Source: Gilvimarinus xylanilyticus (GTDB lineage Bacteria > Pseudomonadota > Gammaproteobacteria > Pseudomonadales > Cellvibrionaceae). Taken from it: 64,000 nucleotides of DNA. Made by a program: the position numbers and the translations under genes. Positions 34,601 to 43,380 of the stretch are shown piece by piece (position 1 is the stretch's first letter; each line of letters starts with the position of its first letter). The notes below the pieces were generated by a model. It was not told where the DNA came from, did no database searches, and was given only the letters and a program-made list of their open reading frames with translations. Location: positions 186,001-250,000 of the forward strand of contig NZ_JAMFTH010000002.1 in NCBI RefSeq assembly GCF_024195295.1, written 5' to 3'.

Positions 34601-35787
34601 TGCCGGTTCGCAGACCTTCTGCGCCAGCCACTCACACCCCCCAGCGCCGCCGGCGTTGGGGGGTGTTTGCGTTGCTAATGTTCAGTCTTTGCGGCGCCGG
34701 CACCTGGGCCGCGGACGATGCCGCCGAATACCAGAAAAAGCTGGAGCAACTCAAAGAAAACATTGAAGCGCTCAAAAGCGAGCTGAACGACGTTAAAAGC
34801 AAAAAAGGCGAACTGGAACAAGAGCTGGAAGAATCGGAAAGCGAAATCGGCGAGCTGGAAACCAAGGTCGATGAGCTGAACCAGGATATCAAACAGCAAG
34901 ACAGCGAGCTGCAAAGCCTGCGCGGCGAACAGCGCGAGCTGCAGCAACAGCGCCAGCAGCAGCAATCACAAATTGCCGCCCAGCTGCAAAGCGCCTATAA
35001 GGCCGGGCCGCAAAGTCCCCTTAAAATGCTGTTAAACCAGCAATCCCCCGAGCGCATTACCCGGCTCAAGCAATACCACGATTACTTTCTGCGCGCGCGC
35101 CAGCAAAAGCTGACCCGCTATCGCAATACTTTAAAACAACTAGACGCCCTGGAGCCGCAAATTATCGCCGCCCGGGATTCGCTCAGCCAGCAAAAACAAA
35201 GCTTGCGCGAGCGCCAGAGCCGCCTTGAAGCCGAGCAGCAAGATCGTTCTGAAACCCTGCAAAAGCTCGCCCAGGTAATTGCCAGTAAAGACGCCGAACT
35301 GGCCGCCGAACGACAAAACACCCGGCGCCTGAACGCCCTGTTAGAAGAGATGACCACTACCCTGGGCAGCGCGAATCCCTCTAACGCCCGCTTTAGCCGC
35401 CTGCAGGGCAAGCTGCCCTGGCCCACTAAAGGCAAGCTGCGCCACCATTATGGCAGCGACCGGGTGGGCAAGCAGCTGAACTGGGAAGGCATGATGATCG
35501 AGGCCCAAAGCGGTACCCCCGTGGTGGCAGTACACAGCGGTCATGTGGTGTTTGCCGACTATTTACGCGGCCACGGGCTGCTTATTATTGTGGACCATGG
35601 CGAGGGCTTTATGAGCCTGTACGCCCACAACCAAAACCTGCTCAAAAACCTCGGTGACCGGGTCGATGCCGGAGAAACCATCGCCCGGGTAGGCAGCAGT
35701 GGGGGCCAGAGTTACTCGGGCCTATACTTTGAAATCCGCCATCGCGGCCAGCCCACTAACCCGGGTAAATGGTTGACGCGGGCCTAG
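34600..35787 (+). CDS. envC: EnvC-type murein hydrolase activator
   Basis: 395 aa. Signal-peptide-like region after a basic N-terminus (WGVFALLMFSLCGAGTWAADD), a long coiled coil from about residue 40 to 270, then a LytM/M23 domain (TPVVAVHSGHVVFADYLRGHG, LLIIVDHGEGFMSLYAHNQ, GLYFEIRHRGQPTNPGKWL). The first zinc motif of active M23 peptidases (HxxxD) is replaced in NWEGMMIEA, so it is degenerate as in E. coli EnvC, which activates amidases AmiA/AmiB at the division septum through FtsEX. Overlaps gpmI by one base (TAATG), implying coupling. Confidence 0.93.
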   Translation: MPVRRPSAPATHTPQRRRRWGVFALLMFSLCGAGTWAADDAAEYQKKLEQLKENIEALKSELNDVKSKKGELEQELEESESEIGELETKVDELNQDIKQQDSELQSLRGEQRELQQQRQQQQSQIAAQLQSAYKAGPQSPLKMLLNQQSPERITRLKQYHDYFLRARQQKLTRYRNTLKQLDALEPQIIAARDSLSQQKQSLRERQSRLEAEQQDRSETLQKLAQVIASKDAELAAERQNTRRLNALLEEMTTTLGSANPSNARFSRLQGKLPWPTKGKLRHHYGSDRVGKQLNWEGMMIEAQSGTPVVAVHSGHVVFADYLRGHGLLIIVDHGEGFMSLYAHNQNLLKNLGDRVDAGETIARVGSSGGQSYSGLYFEIRHRGQPTNPGKWLTRA

Positions 35788-35838
35788 AGCCTGTTAACAC
35801 TGTGCGCCCACTCAGAGCGCGCTTTTTAGGAGACATGA

Positions 35839-37197
35839 ATGCGTTTTGCCGGAATTTTGCTCACCCTAGCGGCGCTATTGGGCGCCCCCTGGTCACTGGC
35901 ACAGCCAGCGGCCAGCGATTCGGCCGATGTAGAAGCCAGCGGCCAGCAAGCGCTCTTGCCATTAGAAGATTTGCGCACCTTTACCCGCGTCTACGACCAT
36001 ATTCGCTCCAGCTATGTGGAAGAGCTGAGCGACTCCGAGTTACTGGAATACGCCATCAAGGGCATGATGGCCGAGCTGGACCCGCATTCAGCCTACCTGG
36101 ATGCCGACTCGTTTGAAGACCTTCAAGTCAACACCTCGGGCGAATTTGGCGGCCTGGGGATCGAAGTAGGCATGGAGAATGGCTTTGTTAAAGTTATCTC
36201 ACCGATTGATGACACCCCCGCCCAGCAGGCCGGGGTAGAGGCGGGCGATTTGATTATCCGCCTGGGCGATCAGCCGGTAAAAGGCATGTCGCTGAACGAG
36301 GCGGTGGCAATTATGCGCGGTCCCAAAGGCAGCGACCTAACGGTCACCATCGTCCGCGATGGTATCGACCAACCCTTTGACATCACCATTACCCGCGACA
36401 TTATTAAAGTGCGCAGCGTGCGCACTAAAATGCTGGATGACAACTATCTGTATCTGCGCATCGCCACCTTCCAGGTTAGTACCGGCAAAGATGTACAGGA
36501 AAAGCTTGCCAAAACCCTCGCCGACTACCCCGGCATTGAGGGGGTTATTTTGGACTTGCGCAACAACCCGGGCGGCGTTTTGCAGGCCTCGGTGGATGTG
36601 GCCGATGCCTTTTTGGACGGCGGCTTAGTGGTGTATACCGAGGGCCGCCTGGAAAGCAGCTACAGCCGCTACAACGCCAACCCGGGCGATACCCTTGACG
36701 GCTTACCCGTCGTGGTGTTGATTAATGACGGCTCGGCCTCGGCCTCGGAGATTGTCGCCGGCGCTTTGCAAGATCATCACCGCGCGGTCATTTTGGGCAC
36801 CCGCAGCTTTGGTAAAGGCTCGGTACAAACCGTGGTGCCCATTACCGAAAGCCGCGCTATCAAACTGACCACAGCGCGCTATTACACCCCCGGCGGCCGC
36901 TCGATACAGGCCCAGGGGATTGAGCCAGACGTTATCGTTGAGCGCGCCAAGGTCACCGCGGTTAAACCGCGTTTGCGTACCACCGAAGCCGATTTAGCGG
37001 GCCACTTAAACAACGGCAACGGCGAAGACGAGGTGGGCAGCAAAGCGCGCGAGCGAGAAACCAGCAGCAGCTCGTCGCTACTGAGCAATGACAACCAACT
37101 GCATGAAGCGCTCAACCTTTTGAAAGGCTTGAATATTTTCCGCCAGCAACCCACGGCAACGGACGGCAATGATACGGCTCGCGTCGGCGCCCCTTAA
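35839..37197 (+). CDS. ctpA: S41 family carboxyl-terminal processing protease
   Basis: 452 aa. Signal peptide (MRFAGILLTLAALLGAPWSLAQP), then DLRTFTRVYDHIRSSYVEE, PDZ domain at about 95-175 (GGLGIEVGMENGFVKVISP, GVEAGDLIIRLGDQPVKGMSL), and the S41 protease core with the Ser301-Lys326-Gln330 site in NDGSASASEIVAGAL and GTRSFGKGSVQ. Periplasmic endopeptidase regulator class, trims peptidoglycan hydrolases or membrane proteins. A Ser-rich C-terminal extension is unlike E. coli Prc. Inserted between envC and yibQ, as in pseudomonads. GGAGACATGA supplies the ribosome site. Overlaps yibQ by 29 nt. Confidence 0.94.
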   Translation: MRFAGILLTLAALLGAPWSLAQPAASDSADVEASGQQALLPLEDLRTFTRVYDHIRSSYVEELSDSELLEYAIKGMMAELDPHSAYLDADSFEDLQVNTSGEFGGLGIEVGMENGFVKVISPIDDTPAQQAGVEAGDLIIRLGDQPVKGMSLNEAVAIMRGPKGSDLTVTIVRDGIDQPFDITITRDIIKVRSVRTKMLDDNYLYLRIATFQVSTGKDVQEKLAKTLADYPGIEGVILDLRNNPGGVLQASVDVADAFLDGGLVVYTEGRLESSYSRYNANPGDTLDGLPVVVLINDGSASASEIVAGALQDHHRAVILGTRSFGKGSVQTVVPITESRAIKLTTARYYTPGGRSIQAQGIEPDVIVERAKVTAVKPRLRTTEADLAGHLNNGNGEDEVGSKARERETSSSSSLLSNDNQLHEALNLLKGLNIFRQQPTATDGNDTARVGAP

Positions 37198-38071
37198 GGC
37201 ACTGTATATCGCGCTGGCGCTGCTACTGTTAAGCCCGCTGAGCGCGTGGGCCGGGCAGCTGGCCATTATCATTGATGATATCGGCTACAACCTAAAAGCC
37301 GGGCAGCGCACTATTGCCCTGCCCGGCGCCTATACCTTGGCCCTGCTACCGGCCACCCCTCACAGCCGGACGCTCGCCGAACTGGCCCACCAAAACGGTA
37401 AAGAACTGATGCTCCACGCCCCCATGGCCAATATGGGCGGCCTGGCATTGGGGCCCGGCGGCTTAACCCGCGAACAGACGCGCGCCGAGTTTACAGCGCG
37501 CCTGCGACACAGCTTGGACAGCCTGCCCCATATTCAGGGAGTGAATAACCACATGGGCAGCGCCCTTACGCCCCTGGCCACCCCCATGGGCTGGGTGATG
37601 GATGAAATTGGCAAGCGCGCGCTCTACTTTGTCGACAGCCGCACCACCGCCGCCAGCCGGGGGTATGAAGTGGCCCGGGCCTATGGCCTCAAAGCGGCGG
37701 AACGGGACGTATTTTTGGACCACAGCCGCGAGAGCGACGACATCACCGCGCAGTTAAAACACGCTATCGACATCGCGCAAAAACGGGGCCAGGCTATTGC
37801 CATCGGCCACCCCTACCCGGAAACCTTAGCGGCACTGGAGGCGGCCCAACCGTTACTTAAGGCCAGCGGAGTAAGGTTAGTGCCCGCCTCTGCACTGGCA
37901 CAAAAACCCGCCCCCGGTAACGGCCACTGCCCGATTCCACCGCCATTGCTGCGCCCCGTAATACTCGCCCACAGCCCCGTGCCCCCAAAAGCTGTCTGGT
38001 GGCAAGATATCAACACAGGTTATGAACAACGCGAACCCCTAGAGAAACATAATATAAACAAACGCGGTTGA
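37169..38071 (+). CDS. yibQ: YibQ-type divergent polysaccharide deacetylase
   Basis: 300 aa. Signal peptide (LKALYIALALLLLSPLSAWA), then the divergent deacetylase fold: LAIIIDDIGYNLKAGQRTIALPG, YTLALLPATPHS, ELMLHAPMANMGG, GVNNHMGSALT, YFVDSRTTAASRGYEVAR and AIAIGHPYPETLAAL. Asp and His metal ligands (IDDIGYN, NNHMGS) are kept. The substrate is unknown; a role in cell-envelope glycans is assumed because of the envC/ctpA neighbours. Starts inside the ctpA end (29-nt overlap). Fourth gene of the gpmI unit. Confidence 0.9.
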   Translation: MIRLASAPLKALYIALALLLLSPLSAWAGQLAIIIDDIGYNLKAGQRTIALPGAYTLALLPATPHSRTLAELAHQNGKELMLHAPMANMGGLALGPGGLTREQTRAEFTARLRHSLDSLPHIQGVNNHMGSALTPLATPMGWVMDEIGKRALYFVDSRTTAASRGYEVARAYGLKAAERDVFLDHSRESDDITAQLKHAIDIAQKRGQAIAIGHPYPETLAALEAAQPLLKASGVRLVPASALAQKPAPGNGHCPIPPPLLRPVILAHSPVPPKAVWWQDINTGYEQREPLEKHNINKRG

Positions 38072-38146
38072 TGCGCGTATACTCGTAAGAGAGTAAGCAT
38101 TGCGCGCAACGGCGCTGACCGACGCAACGACAGTAAAGGTGAAACT

Positions 38147-38368
38147 ATGGCTGATCACAGAGAGGGTGAACAGGGCTCCATTCCCGAGCGCAGCGGACGC
38201 TTTTTGGAAAAATCCGGCTACTGGTACTATCAAACCCGCGAGGGTGTCGACATAGGCCCCTTCGATACCCGTCACGATGCGGAAATCGGCGTGGGCGAAT
38301 TTATCGACTTTATCTGCGCCTCGGCCCCCGAAGCGGCCAAAATTATCGAGCGCTACCGCGCCGCGTAA
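38147..38368 (+). CDS. Small DUF6316-like protein
   Basis: 73 aa, soluble. Segments ERSGRFLEKSGYWYYQTREGVDIGPFDTRHDAEIGVGEFIDFI resemble the DUF6316 family: a short beta-hairpin with the REGxxIGPF motif followed by a helix. Function unknown. Weak ribosome site (GTGAAACT). The gene stands alone, followed by a 16-bp hairpin. The assignment rests on memory of the motif only. Confidence 0.6.
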   Translation: MADHREGEQGSIPERSGRFLEKSGYWYYQTREGVDIGPFDTRHDAEIGVGEFIDFICASAPEAAKIIERYRAA

Positions 38369-38381
38369 AACCTATTAACTT

Positions 38382-38418
38382 GACAATTAAGATGCTCGTC
38401 CTGAGCATCTTAATTGTC
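38382..38418. terminator. 16-bp perfect stem hairpin
   Basis: Arms GACAATTAAGATGCTC (38382-38397) and its exact complement (38403-38418) around a 5-nt loop. It follows the 73-aa gene; no T-run follows, so termination strength is uncertain. The next 150 nt to the esterase stop hold GC-rich repeats (CGGCGACGTCGGCGCATCC at 38485 area) but no gene. Confidence 0.6.
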
Positions 38419-38576
38419 GCCCTGTAAAATCTGCGGAATTTGCGAAATCCCTTAATTTTTCAGGGCTCGCGCTCGCCTTCGGCGACGTCGGCGCATCCTG
38501 CGCCGCCCCCGCTGCTTTGCGACTTATCCTGTACGCACTTTACCCTGCGTAACAGCAAAGCCAGATCAGACTTCTC

Positions 38577-39515
38577 TTAATATAGGTCTTCGGACTTCAT
38601 CCATTGCAGCATGGTGGCAAACCAATCCACTGGGTTGCGCATGCCAAACCCGTGTCCACCCTGGGGCAATATCAGCATACCGGCGGGCACATCCTGCGCG
38701 TGCAAGGCTTGGTAGTAGCGCAGCGAGTTTTCCACCCGCACCGCGCCGTCATCACCCGCGTGCACTAAAAAGGCCGGCGGGGTTTGCGTGGTTACTTGCT
38801 GTTCGTTGGAAAAGTACTGCCACCATTCTGACGGCTCCCCCACCCCCAACAAGTTGGTACGCGAGCCCTGGTGGGCAATATCTGAATCGACATTAATCAC
38901 CGGGTAAATCAACACCTGAAAATCCGGGCGCACCTGTTCGGGGCTCAAGCGCTCAAGTACCGGATCGGCAAAGTGCACCGCCGCAGACGAGGCCAGATGC
39001 CCACCTGCGGAAAATCCCATAATCCCTATTCGATCAGACTTAAGGCGCCACTGATCAGCCTTGGCCCGGACCATCGCAATTGCCTGCTGCACATCCTGCA
39101 GAGGGCCAAACTTTTTATCTGCCATGGTTTTATCCAAAGGATCGCGGTACTTGAGTACAAACGCGGCCACACCCTCTGACTGCAAGCGCTCGGCAACCTG
39201 GTAGCCCTCTTTTACGATGGACACGCCCTGGTAACCGCCGCCGGGGCAAATAATTACCGCGCTGCCAGTGGCGATATCCGGCTCGGGCAAGTAGGCGGTT
39301 AAAGTCGGGTAGGTAACCTTCTGCAAAAACGTATCGGGATGATCCGGGTCACGGGCATGCTCTAAATCATCGCTCTTGAGTGCGCCGGGTATGGCGCCGG
39401 CGTAAATATCCATGGTCAGCGGCTCTTGAGATAGCGTCAGAGGCGAGAATGATAGCAGCGTTAAAAGCGCCGCCCATACAACACTCAGCCGCGAAGGTTT
39501 TATTGTTGGGTACAT
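38577..39515 (-). CDS. Secreted alpha/beta hydrolase, BD-FAE/acetylxylan-esterase-like
   Basis: 312 aa from the ATG at 39515 (AGGA 9 nt upstream). Sec signal peptide (SVVWAALLTLLSFSPLTLSQ). Oxyanion motif CPGGGYQGVS, nucleophile elbow GFSAGGHLASS, Asp in VHAGDDGAVRVEN, His in QGGHGFGMRN. Such esterases in polysaccharide degraders remove acetyl or feruloyl groups from xylan or mannan. Substrate not determinable; an acetyl-mannan or acetylxylan role fits the GH26 and xylA genes but is inference. Divergent from the CPBP protease. Confidence 0.8.
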   Translation of the reverse strand: MYPTIKPSRLSVVWAALLTLLSFSPLTLSQEPLTMDIYAGAIPGALKSDDLEHARDPDHPDTFLQKVTYPTLTAYLPEPDIATGSAVIICPGGGYQGVSIVKEGYQVAERLQSEGVAAFVLKYRDPLDKTMADKKFGPLQDVQQAIAMVRAKADQWRLKSDRIGIMGFSAGGHLASSAAVHFADPVLERLSPEQVRPDFQVLIYPVINVDSDIAHQGSRTNLLGVGEPSEWWQYFSNEQQVTTQTPPAFLVHAGDDGAVRVENSLRYYQALHAQDVPAGMLILPQGGHGFGMRNPVDWFATMLQWMKSEDLY

Positions 39516-39588
39516 AGTCCATTTCCTATACATGAGTTCGCACAATACCTATAGTAACCAGCTAATTATCATCAGCCTACTACCTATC

Positions 39589-40233
39589 ATGCGTTGTAAA
39601 AAATTCTTTCTGTTTATGAGCTTCGAGCTCGGCCTGGGCTTGCTGGGACTGGCGGGCCTGATGTGGGCTGGCATCCAAATTTTGCCTCTGTCGCCCGACT
39701 GGGTGAACAGTGCCCTTGGGGGAACCAGCGCCGCGGCTGCCACTTACCTGACTTGGCTGGTGGTAATGCGCATCTTTCCCACACTGCAGCGCGAACTTTT
39801 ACCCAGTTTAGAGCAGTTTCGCGCGCTCTTTGCCCGCAGCAAGCTGTGGCAGATCAGCTTGATAAGCGCCGCAGCGGGCGTGGGAGAAGAGCTGCTGTTT
39901 CGGGGTTTTATACAAAGTTTTGCCAGCCAGCATTGGGGCACGGGCTACGCGATCGCAATTGCCTCGCTCATTTTCGCCGCCGGTCACGCCCTCTCGCTCA
40001 CCTATTTTATGATCACGCTGGTGATGGGGCTGGCATTCGGCTGGGTCTATGCGCAAAACGGTGATCTATTGCTGCTAATGGTTTGGCACGGCGTTTATGA
40101 CTTTATTGCCATTACCGTTATTTTGCACCGCCCCCGGTGGTTATTGGCGGGCTACCTTTGGCAGGGGCCATCGGAACCTGCTATAAAAACTGATACTGAC
40201 CCGCGAGGTACGAATGAAAAAACTCGACAATGA
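39589..40233 (+). CDS. CPBP family intramembrane glutamic protease
   Basis: 214 aa from the ATG at 39589. Several transmembrane helices and the CAAX-protease-related motifs: GVGEELLFRGFIQ (EExxxR), FAAGHALS, and VWHGVYDFIAI (HxxxD). No good ribosome site is seen at this ATG nor at an in-frame ATG at 39532, which would leave only 16 nt to the divergent esterase start; the later start is preferred. The family includes immunity proteins for bacteriocins and uncharacterised housekeepers. Stop overlaps the next gene by 20 nt. Confidence 0.75.
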   Translation: MRCKKFFLFMSFELGLGLLGLAGLMWAGIQILPLSPDWVNSALGGTSAAAATYLTWLVVMRIFPTLQRELLPSLEQFRALFARSKLWQISLISAAAGVGEELLFRGFIQSFASQHWGTGYAIAIASLIFAAGHALSLTYFMITLVMGLAFGWVYAQNGDLLLLMVWHGVYDFIAITVILHRPRWLLAGYLWQGPSEPAIKTDTDPRGTNEKTRQ

Positions 40234-40456
40234 AAAAGAGTTATTTAAAAAGGCTTTAACCGTAGGCGGTCACTACGCTGAAAAGCGCGGTGCCGCACAA
40301 TTTGAAGCCAGTGATTCGGCCGCAGAGCGCGCGCTTTACATTTACCGCTTGCTCGCCCATGACAAATTGATTCAACCCTTGCCCGAAGATCAAGTGTCGC
40401 AAAAAGCTATTCAACACAAGTTGGCGCTGTGGGCCTCACGCCTGCCGCAGGACTAA
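40214..40456 (+). CDS. DUF5062 family protein
   Basis: 80 aa, acidic/basic mixed, helical, no signal. KALTVGGHYAEKRGAAQFEASDSAAERALYIYRLL and IQHKLALWASRLP match the DUF5062 family of gammaproteobacteria; function unknown. Overlaps the CPBP gene end by 20 nt, so probably coupled. Confidence 0.75.
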   Translation: MKKLDNEKELFKKALTVGGHYAEKRGAAQFEASDSAAERALYIYRLLAHDKLIQPLPEDQVSQKAIQHKLALWASRLPQD

Positions 40457-40475
40457 AAGGCTGCGTCAATAGCCG

Positions 40476-40820
40476 TTAAGCGTCCGCTCGAGGCGGGAAA
40501 AATACCGCCAGCCAGACGCTGTGTTCATCGGGTAAGGTGCCCTCGACCCGGTGGCGGGTAGCCGCCGGAATAAACACATAGTCGCCGGGCGCCAAGGCCT
40601 GCTCGGCGCCCGAGTCCCAGCGCAGTACCGCGCCGCCACTGAGCAAAATCACCCACTCGTGCTCGTCTTGCTCATACCAAAAATCCGGCTCGCTGGCGTG
40701 GCCGTGAGAAACAATACGCTCAATCCTGACCCCGTCGCCCTCTAGTAGCGGCTGAATGAGTTCACGGGACAACTCATCGGGAATATCCGCCAGCAAATTG
40801 CCTACCGTCAGCTCACTCAC
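40476..40820 (-). CDS. Cupin-domain protein
   Basis: 114 aa, single cupin fold: HGHASEPDFWYEQDEHEWVILLSGGAVLRW and LAPGDYVFIPAATRHRVE, with the His and Glu ligands of motif 1 and motif 2 partly visible. The start is a GTG at 40820, placed just downstream of a tandem repeat that includes the hemY stop; no other in-frame start is clean. The family is widespread and of unknown role. Downstream of hemY on the same strand. Confidence 0.75.
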   Translation of the reverse strand: MSELTVGNLLADIPDELSRELIQPLLEGDGVRIERIVSHGHASEPDFWYEQDEHEWVILLSGGAVLRWDSGAEQALAPGDYVFIPAATRHRVEGTLPDEHSVWLAVFFPPRADA

Positions 40821-40863
40821 TTCGACACCTGACTCATTTCGACACCTGACTCACTTCGACACC
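40819..40863. repeat. Tandem 17-bp direct repeat between hemY and the cupin gene
   Basis: ACTTCGACACCTGACTC recurs 2.6 times (with A/C-T variants) across the hemY stop codon. On the minus strand each unit carries a GTGTCGAAGTGA-like piece, including the hemY end and the cupin start region. Confidence 0.7.
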
Positions 40864-42080
40864 ATGGGAACAGGCTTGTGCGCCAAGCTCATCAGCGCTT
40901 CGCGGTACAGTGTTGCGCTCTGATCAGCCTCGCCCAGGTGCTCCAGCAGCAGGCCCAACTCTAGATACACTTCGGCGTTCGGTTGCATATCCAGAGACTG
41001 ACGAAAATAATCTCGCGCCTTACCCCAGAGCTCGTTGCGCGTGCAAATGCGGCCCAGGGCCGCCATTAACACCGCATCGGCATCGTGCTGTTTAAGCCAG
41101 CTGTTGGCCACTTTTAGCTGGGCTTTGCTATCGTCGGCGTTCGTGCGTCCGTATAACTCGACCCACTCGCTGCGCCAGTCTTTTTGCAACGCTTTGGCCA
41201 GCAAAGGCTCGGCCTGCGCGTCAAAACCCAGGCGAATATTAGCCGCCGCAAACCCCGCCATAAAGCTGGGCTCTTTTTGCAGCCCGCTGGGTATCCGGGC
41301 CCAGATTTCATCCAACCCCTGTTTGCACAGCACCTTGTCGCCGTCTTTCTTGTAACGCTTTTCCAATAGCTGGATCTGTCTCAAATAGACCTCGGCCTCC
41401 AGCCGGTTAAGGGCATCGCGACTGCGCACCTTGCCCTGGCGCAGGCTCGGCAAGAGAGCCTCCAGCGCCTCCATGTCGTCCAGCTCCCAATAGACGTGGG
41501 CCAACAAATCAAGCACCACCGGATGCTCAGGCGCGAGGCGCTTTATACGCTTGAGCGTCGCCAGACACTGCTCGTAACGCTGACTACCCAACTGCATACG
41601 GGCCTGGGTCAGGGCCACCGCCAGTTCGCTGCTGTCGCGGCATTTTTCCGCTTTGTGCAGCATATCCAAGGCGCCAGAGAAATCTTTTAGCTCGTAGGAG
41701 CAACGTGCGGCGGCAAGATAATTCACCAGCGGATTCGCCGATTTATCGGCACTTTTTACCAGCTGCTTGCGCGCCACCAGCCAGTTGCCCTCGATAAAGC
41801 TGACCAGCGCTGCCATGGTGCGATTTTGCGCCCGGACAGAGTATCGCTGACGGCCACGACTGAGAAACGCCGACACCTTGCGACTGGTGTGAGCCAGCCG
41901 CCAGAGCAGGTAAAACACGCCCAGCACCACCAGAGCCAGGGCCAGAGCGGTCCACAAACTCATCTCCACCGTGGTCGCGCCATAGGCCAGCAGTACATAG
42001 CCGCTGTCGTGACGCATCAGCTGGAACAGCAGCGCCCCCAGCAGCATAAAAACGATCAGCAAAATCAGGCGTTTTTTCAT
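40851..42080 (-). CDS. hemY: HemY-type TPR inner-membrane protein
   Basis: 409 aa. HemY N-terminal domain with two membrane helices (LILLIVFMLLGALLFQLM, LWTALALALVVLGVFYLLWRLA), then TPR repeats (KCRDSSELAVALTQARMQLG, LAPEHPVVLDLLAHVYWELDDMEALE). Despite the name it is not an enzyme; it belongs to the hemCDXY cluster, with a still unclear role in heme-intermediate handling. Starts at an ATG overlapping the hemX stop by 4 nt. Upstream GGAGAG ribosome site. Confidence 0.92.
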   Translation of the reverse strand: MKKRLILLIVFMLLGALLFQLMRHDSGYVLLAYGATTVEMSLWTALALALVVLGVFYLLWRLAHTSRKVSAFLSRGRQRYSVRAQNRTMAALVSFIEGNWLVARKQLVKSADKSANPLVNYLAAARCSYELKDFSGALDMLHKAEKCRDSSELAVALTQARMQLGSQRYEQCLATLKRIKRLAPEHPVVLDLLAHVYWELDDMEALEALLPSLRQGKVRSRDALNRLEAEVYLRQIQLLEKRYKKDGDKVLCKQGLDEIWARIPSGLQKEPSFMAGFAAANIRLGFDAQAEPLLAKALQKDWRSEWVELYGRTNADDSKAQLKVANSWLKQHDADAVLMAALGRICTRNELWGKARDYFRQSLDMQPNAEVYLELGLLLEHLGEADQSATLYREALMSLAHKPVPMVSK

Positions 42081-43267
42081 CGCGTCTCTCCCGCTGACAC
42101 CTTATGCAGCCTCTCGATATAAGTCTCAAGCTGTTGCTGCGCCTCACTGATATCGGGCAAATCCACGCTGACCGGCTCCTGGCGAAGGCGCTCCAGCTCC
42201 TGCAGCAACACCTGAGTTTGGCCGTTGTGAGTAAAGTAGCTGGCCAACCAGGCATGGGCCTGATTGAGCGACTGAATATAAATTTCCCCCTCTTCACGCA
42301 TGAGGGCGACCTGCGCCTGTTCGAGCATCAGCTGTAGATTCTGACGTAAAAACCAGGTTTGCTCGGGGGTCAGCAAAGGCTGCACTTGCTCGCCGTGGCG
42401 GTTTACCCGCACCAGCGAGCCCAGTGTATGCAGGGCGCGTGTAACGCTCTGCTGGAGGCGCTGCCAGACACTGCCTTCAACAGCGACATCGGCCACTTGC
42501 AACTCGGGCGCCTTCTCGCGCTGGTAGGACTCCAGCACCGCCAACTCCGAGACCTGATCAATCAGCGCTTGAATTTGCAGGTATAAGCCTTCGCGATCCA
42601 CTGGCTCGACCGTTTTTAACGCCATGATTTCGCCACTTAAGCTTTCGCGCACAGCAAACAGCTTGGGGTCACTCTGGTTTTTTAAAATAGCATCCGCCGC
42701 CTGGGCGAGCGCCAAGGCTTCGGAACTGTTGTGCTCTACCAATAAGCGCTGATTGGCCAACCGCAATAAAAAAGCCGCCTCGGCCAGCTTCCAGTCGTCC
42801 CGCGAGGTATCGGTGAGGGCGTCCAGACGCGCTTCGGCCGAGCTGACATCCTGTGCCAGGGCGCGAATTTGCCGGGTCAGCTGATCGTCATTATCCAGAC
42901 TTTGCAGCGCGTCATCGAGACGGGCATTTTCGGCCTTTAATTGCGCGATTTGCCGCTCCAAAGGCCCGGCGTCAAACTCGGGGGCTGCGGCAACTTGGGA
43001 CGTGGGTTCGCGCTGCTCCATCCCCTGAAGCTGCTGCCAAACTTGCCAGCCACCCCAGCCACCGGCACCCGCCAGAAGCAAAATAAGCAACAGGCAAAAC
43101 ATCGCGAGGCCCCGGCCGCCCGAGGCTTTGCTGGGCTTGGACCTGACTGCGGTTGCGGCATCCGACTCTTTCGCGCTGCCATTGTCCGGAGACTCACTGG
43201 GCGCACTTAAGGCCTGTTGTTTATCCGATTCGGGCTGCGAGGTCGCATCCTTAGGGGTATCTGACAT
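42077..43267 (-). CDS. hemX: HemX-type protein
   Basis: 396 aa from the ATG at 43267, preceded by AGGAGAGTAAAACT. N-terminus is acidic and low-complexity, one membrane anchor follows (GLAMFCLLLILLLAGAGGWGGWQVW), then long helical coiled segments (PLERQIAQLKAENARLDDALQSL). Annotated in many genomes as uroporphyrinogen-III C-methyltransferase, but no methyltransferase motif is present, so it should not be counted as one. Lies between hemD and hemY. Confidence 0.9.
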   Translation of the reverse strand: MSDTPKDATSQPESDKQQALSAPSESPDNGSAKESDAATAVRSKPSKASGGRGLAMFCLLLILLLAGAGGWGGWQVWQQLQGMEQREPTSQVAAAPEFDAGPLERQIAQLKAENARLDDALQSLDNDDQLTRQIRALAQDVSSAEARLDALTDTSRDDWKLAEAAFLLRLANQRLLVEHNSSEALALAQAADAILKNQSDPKLFAVRESLSGEIMALKTVEPVDREGLYLQIQALIDQVSELAVLESYQREKAPELQVADVAVEGSVWQRLQQSVTRALHTLGSLVRVNRHGEQVQPLLTPEQTWFLRQNLQLMLEQAQVALMREEGEIYIQSLNQAHAWLASYFTHNGQTQVLLQELERLRQEPVSVDLPDISEAQQQLETYIERLHKVSAGETR

Positions 43268-43380
43268 AGTTTTACTCTCCTGAAAAAGATGCCTGGCACG
43301 ACACCTCAAACATCGTGACTTACCGTTCGCGGGTGTAAGCCATCGCCTTTGTTTATCGTCAACAGCGACGCAAATCGCGT

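Noticed and set aside
42077-43267. Uroporphyrinogen-III methyltransferase
   Set aside because: Common annotation of hemX, but no SAM-binding motif is present; it is a membrane-anchored coiled protein.
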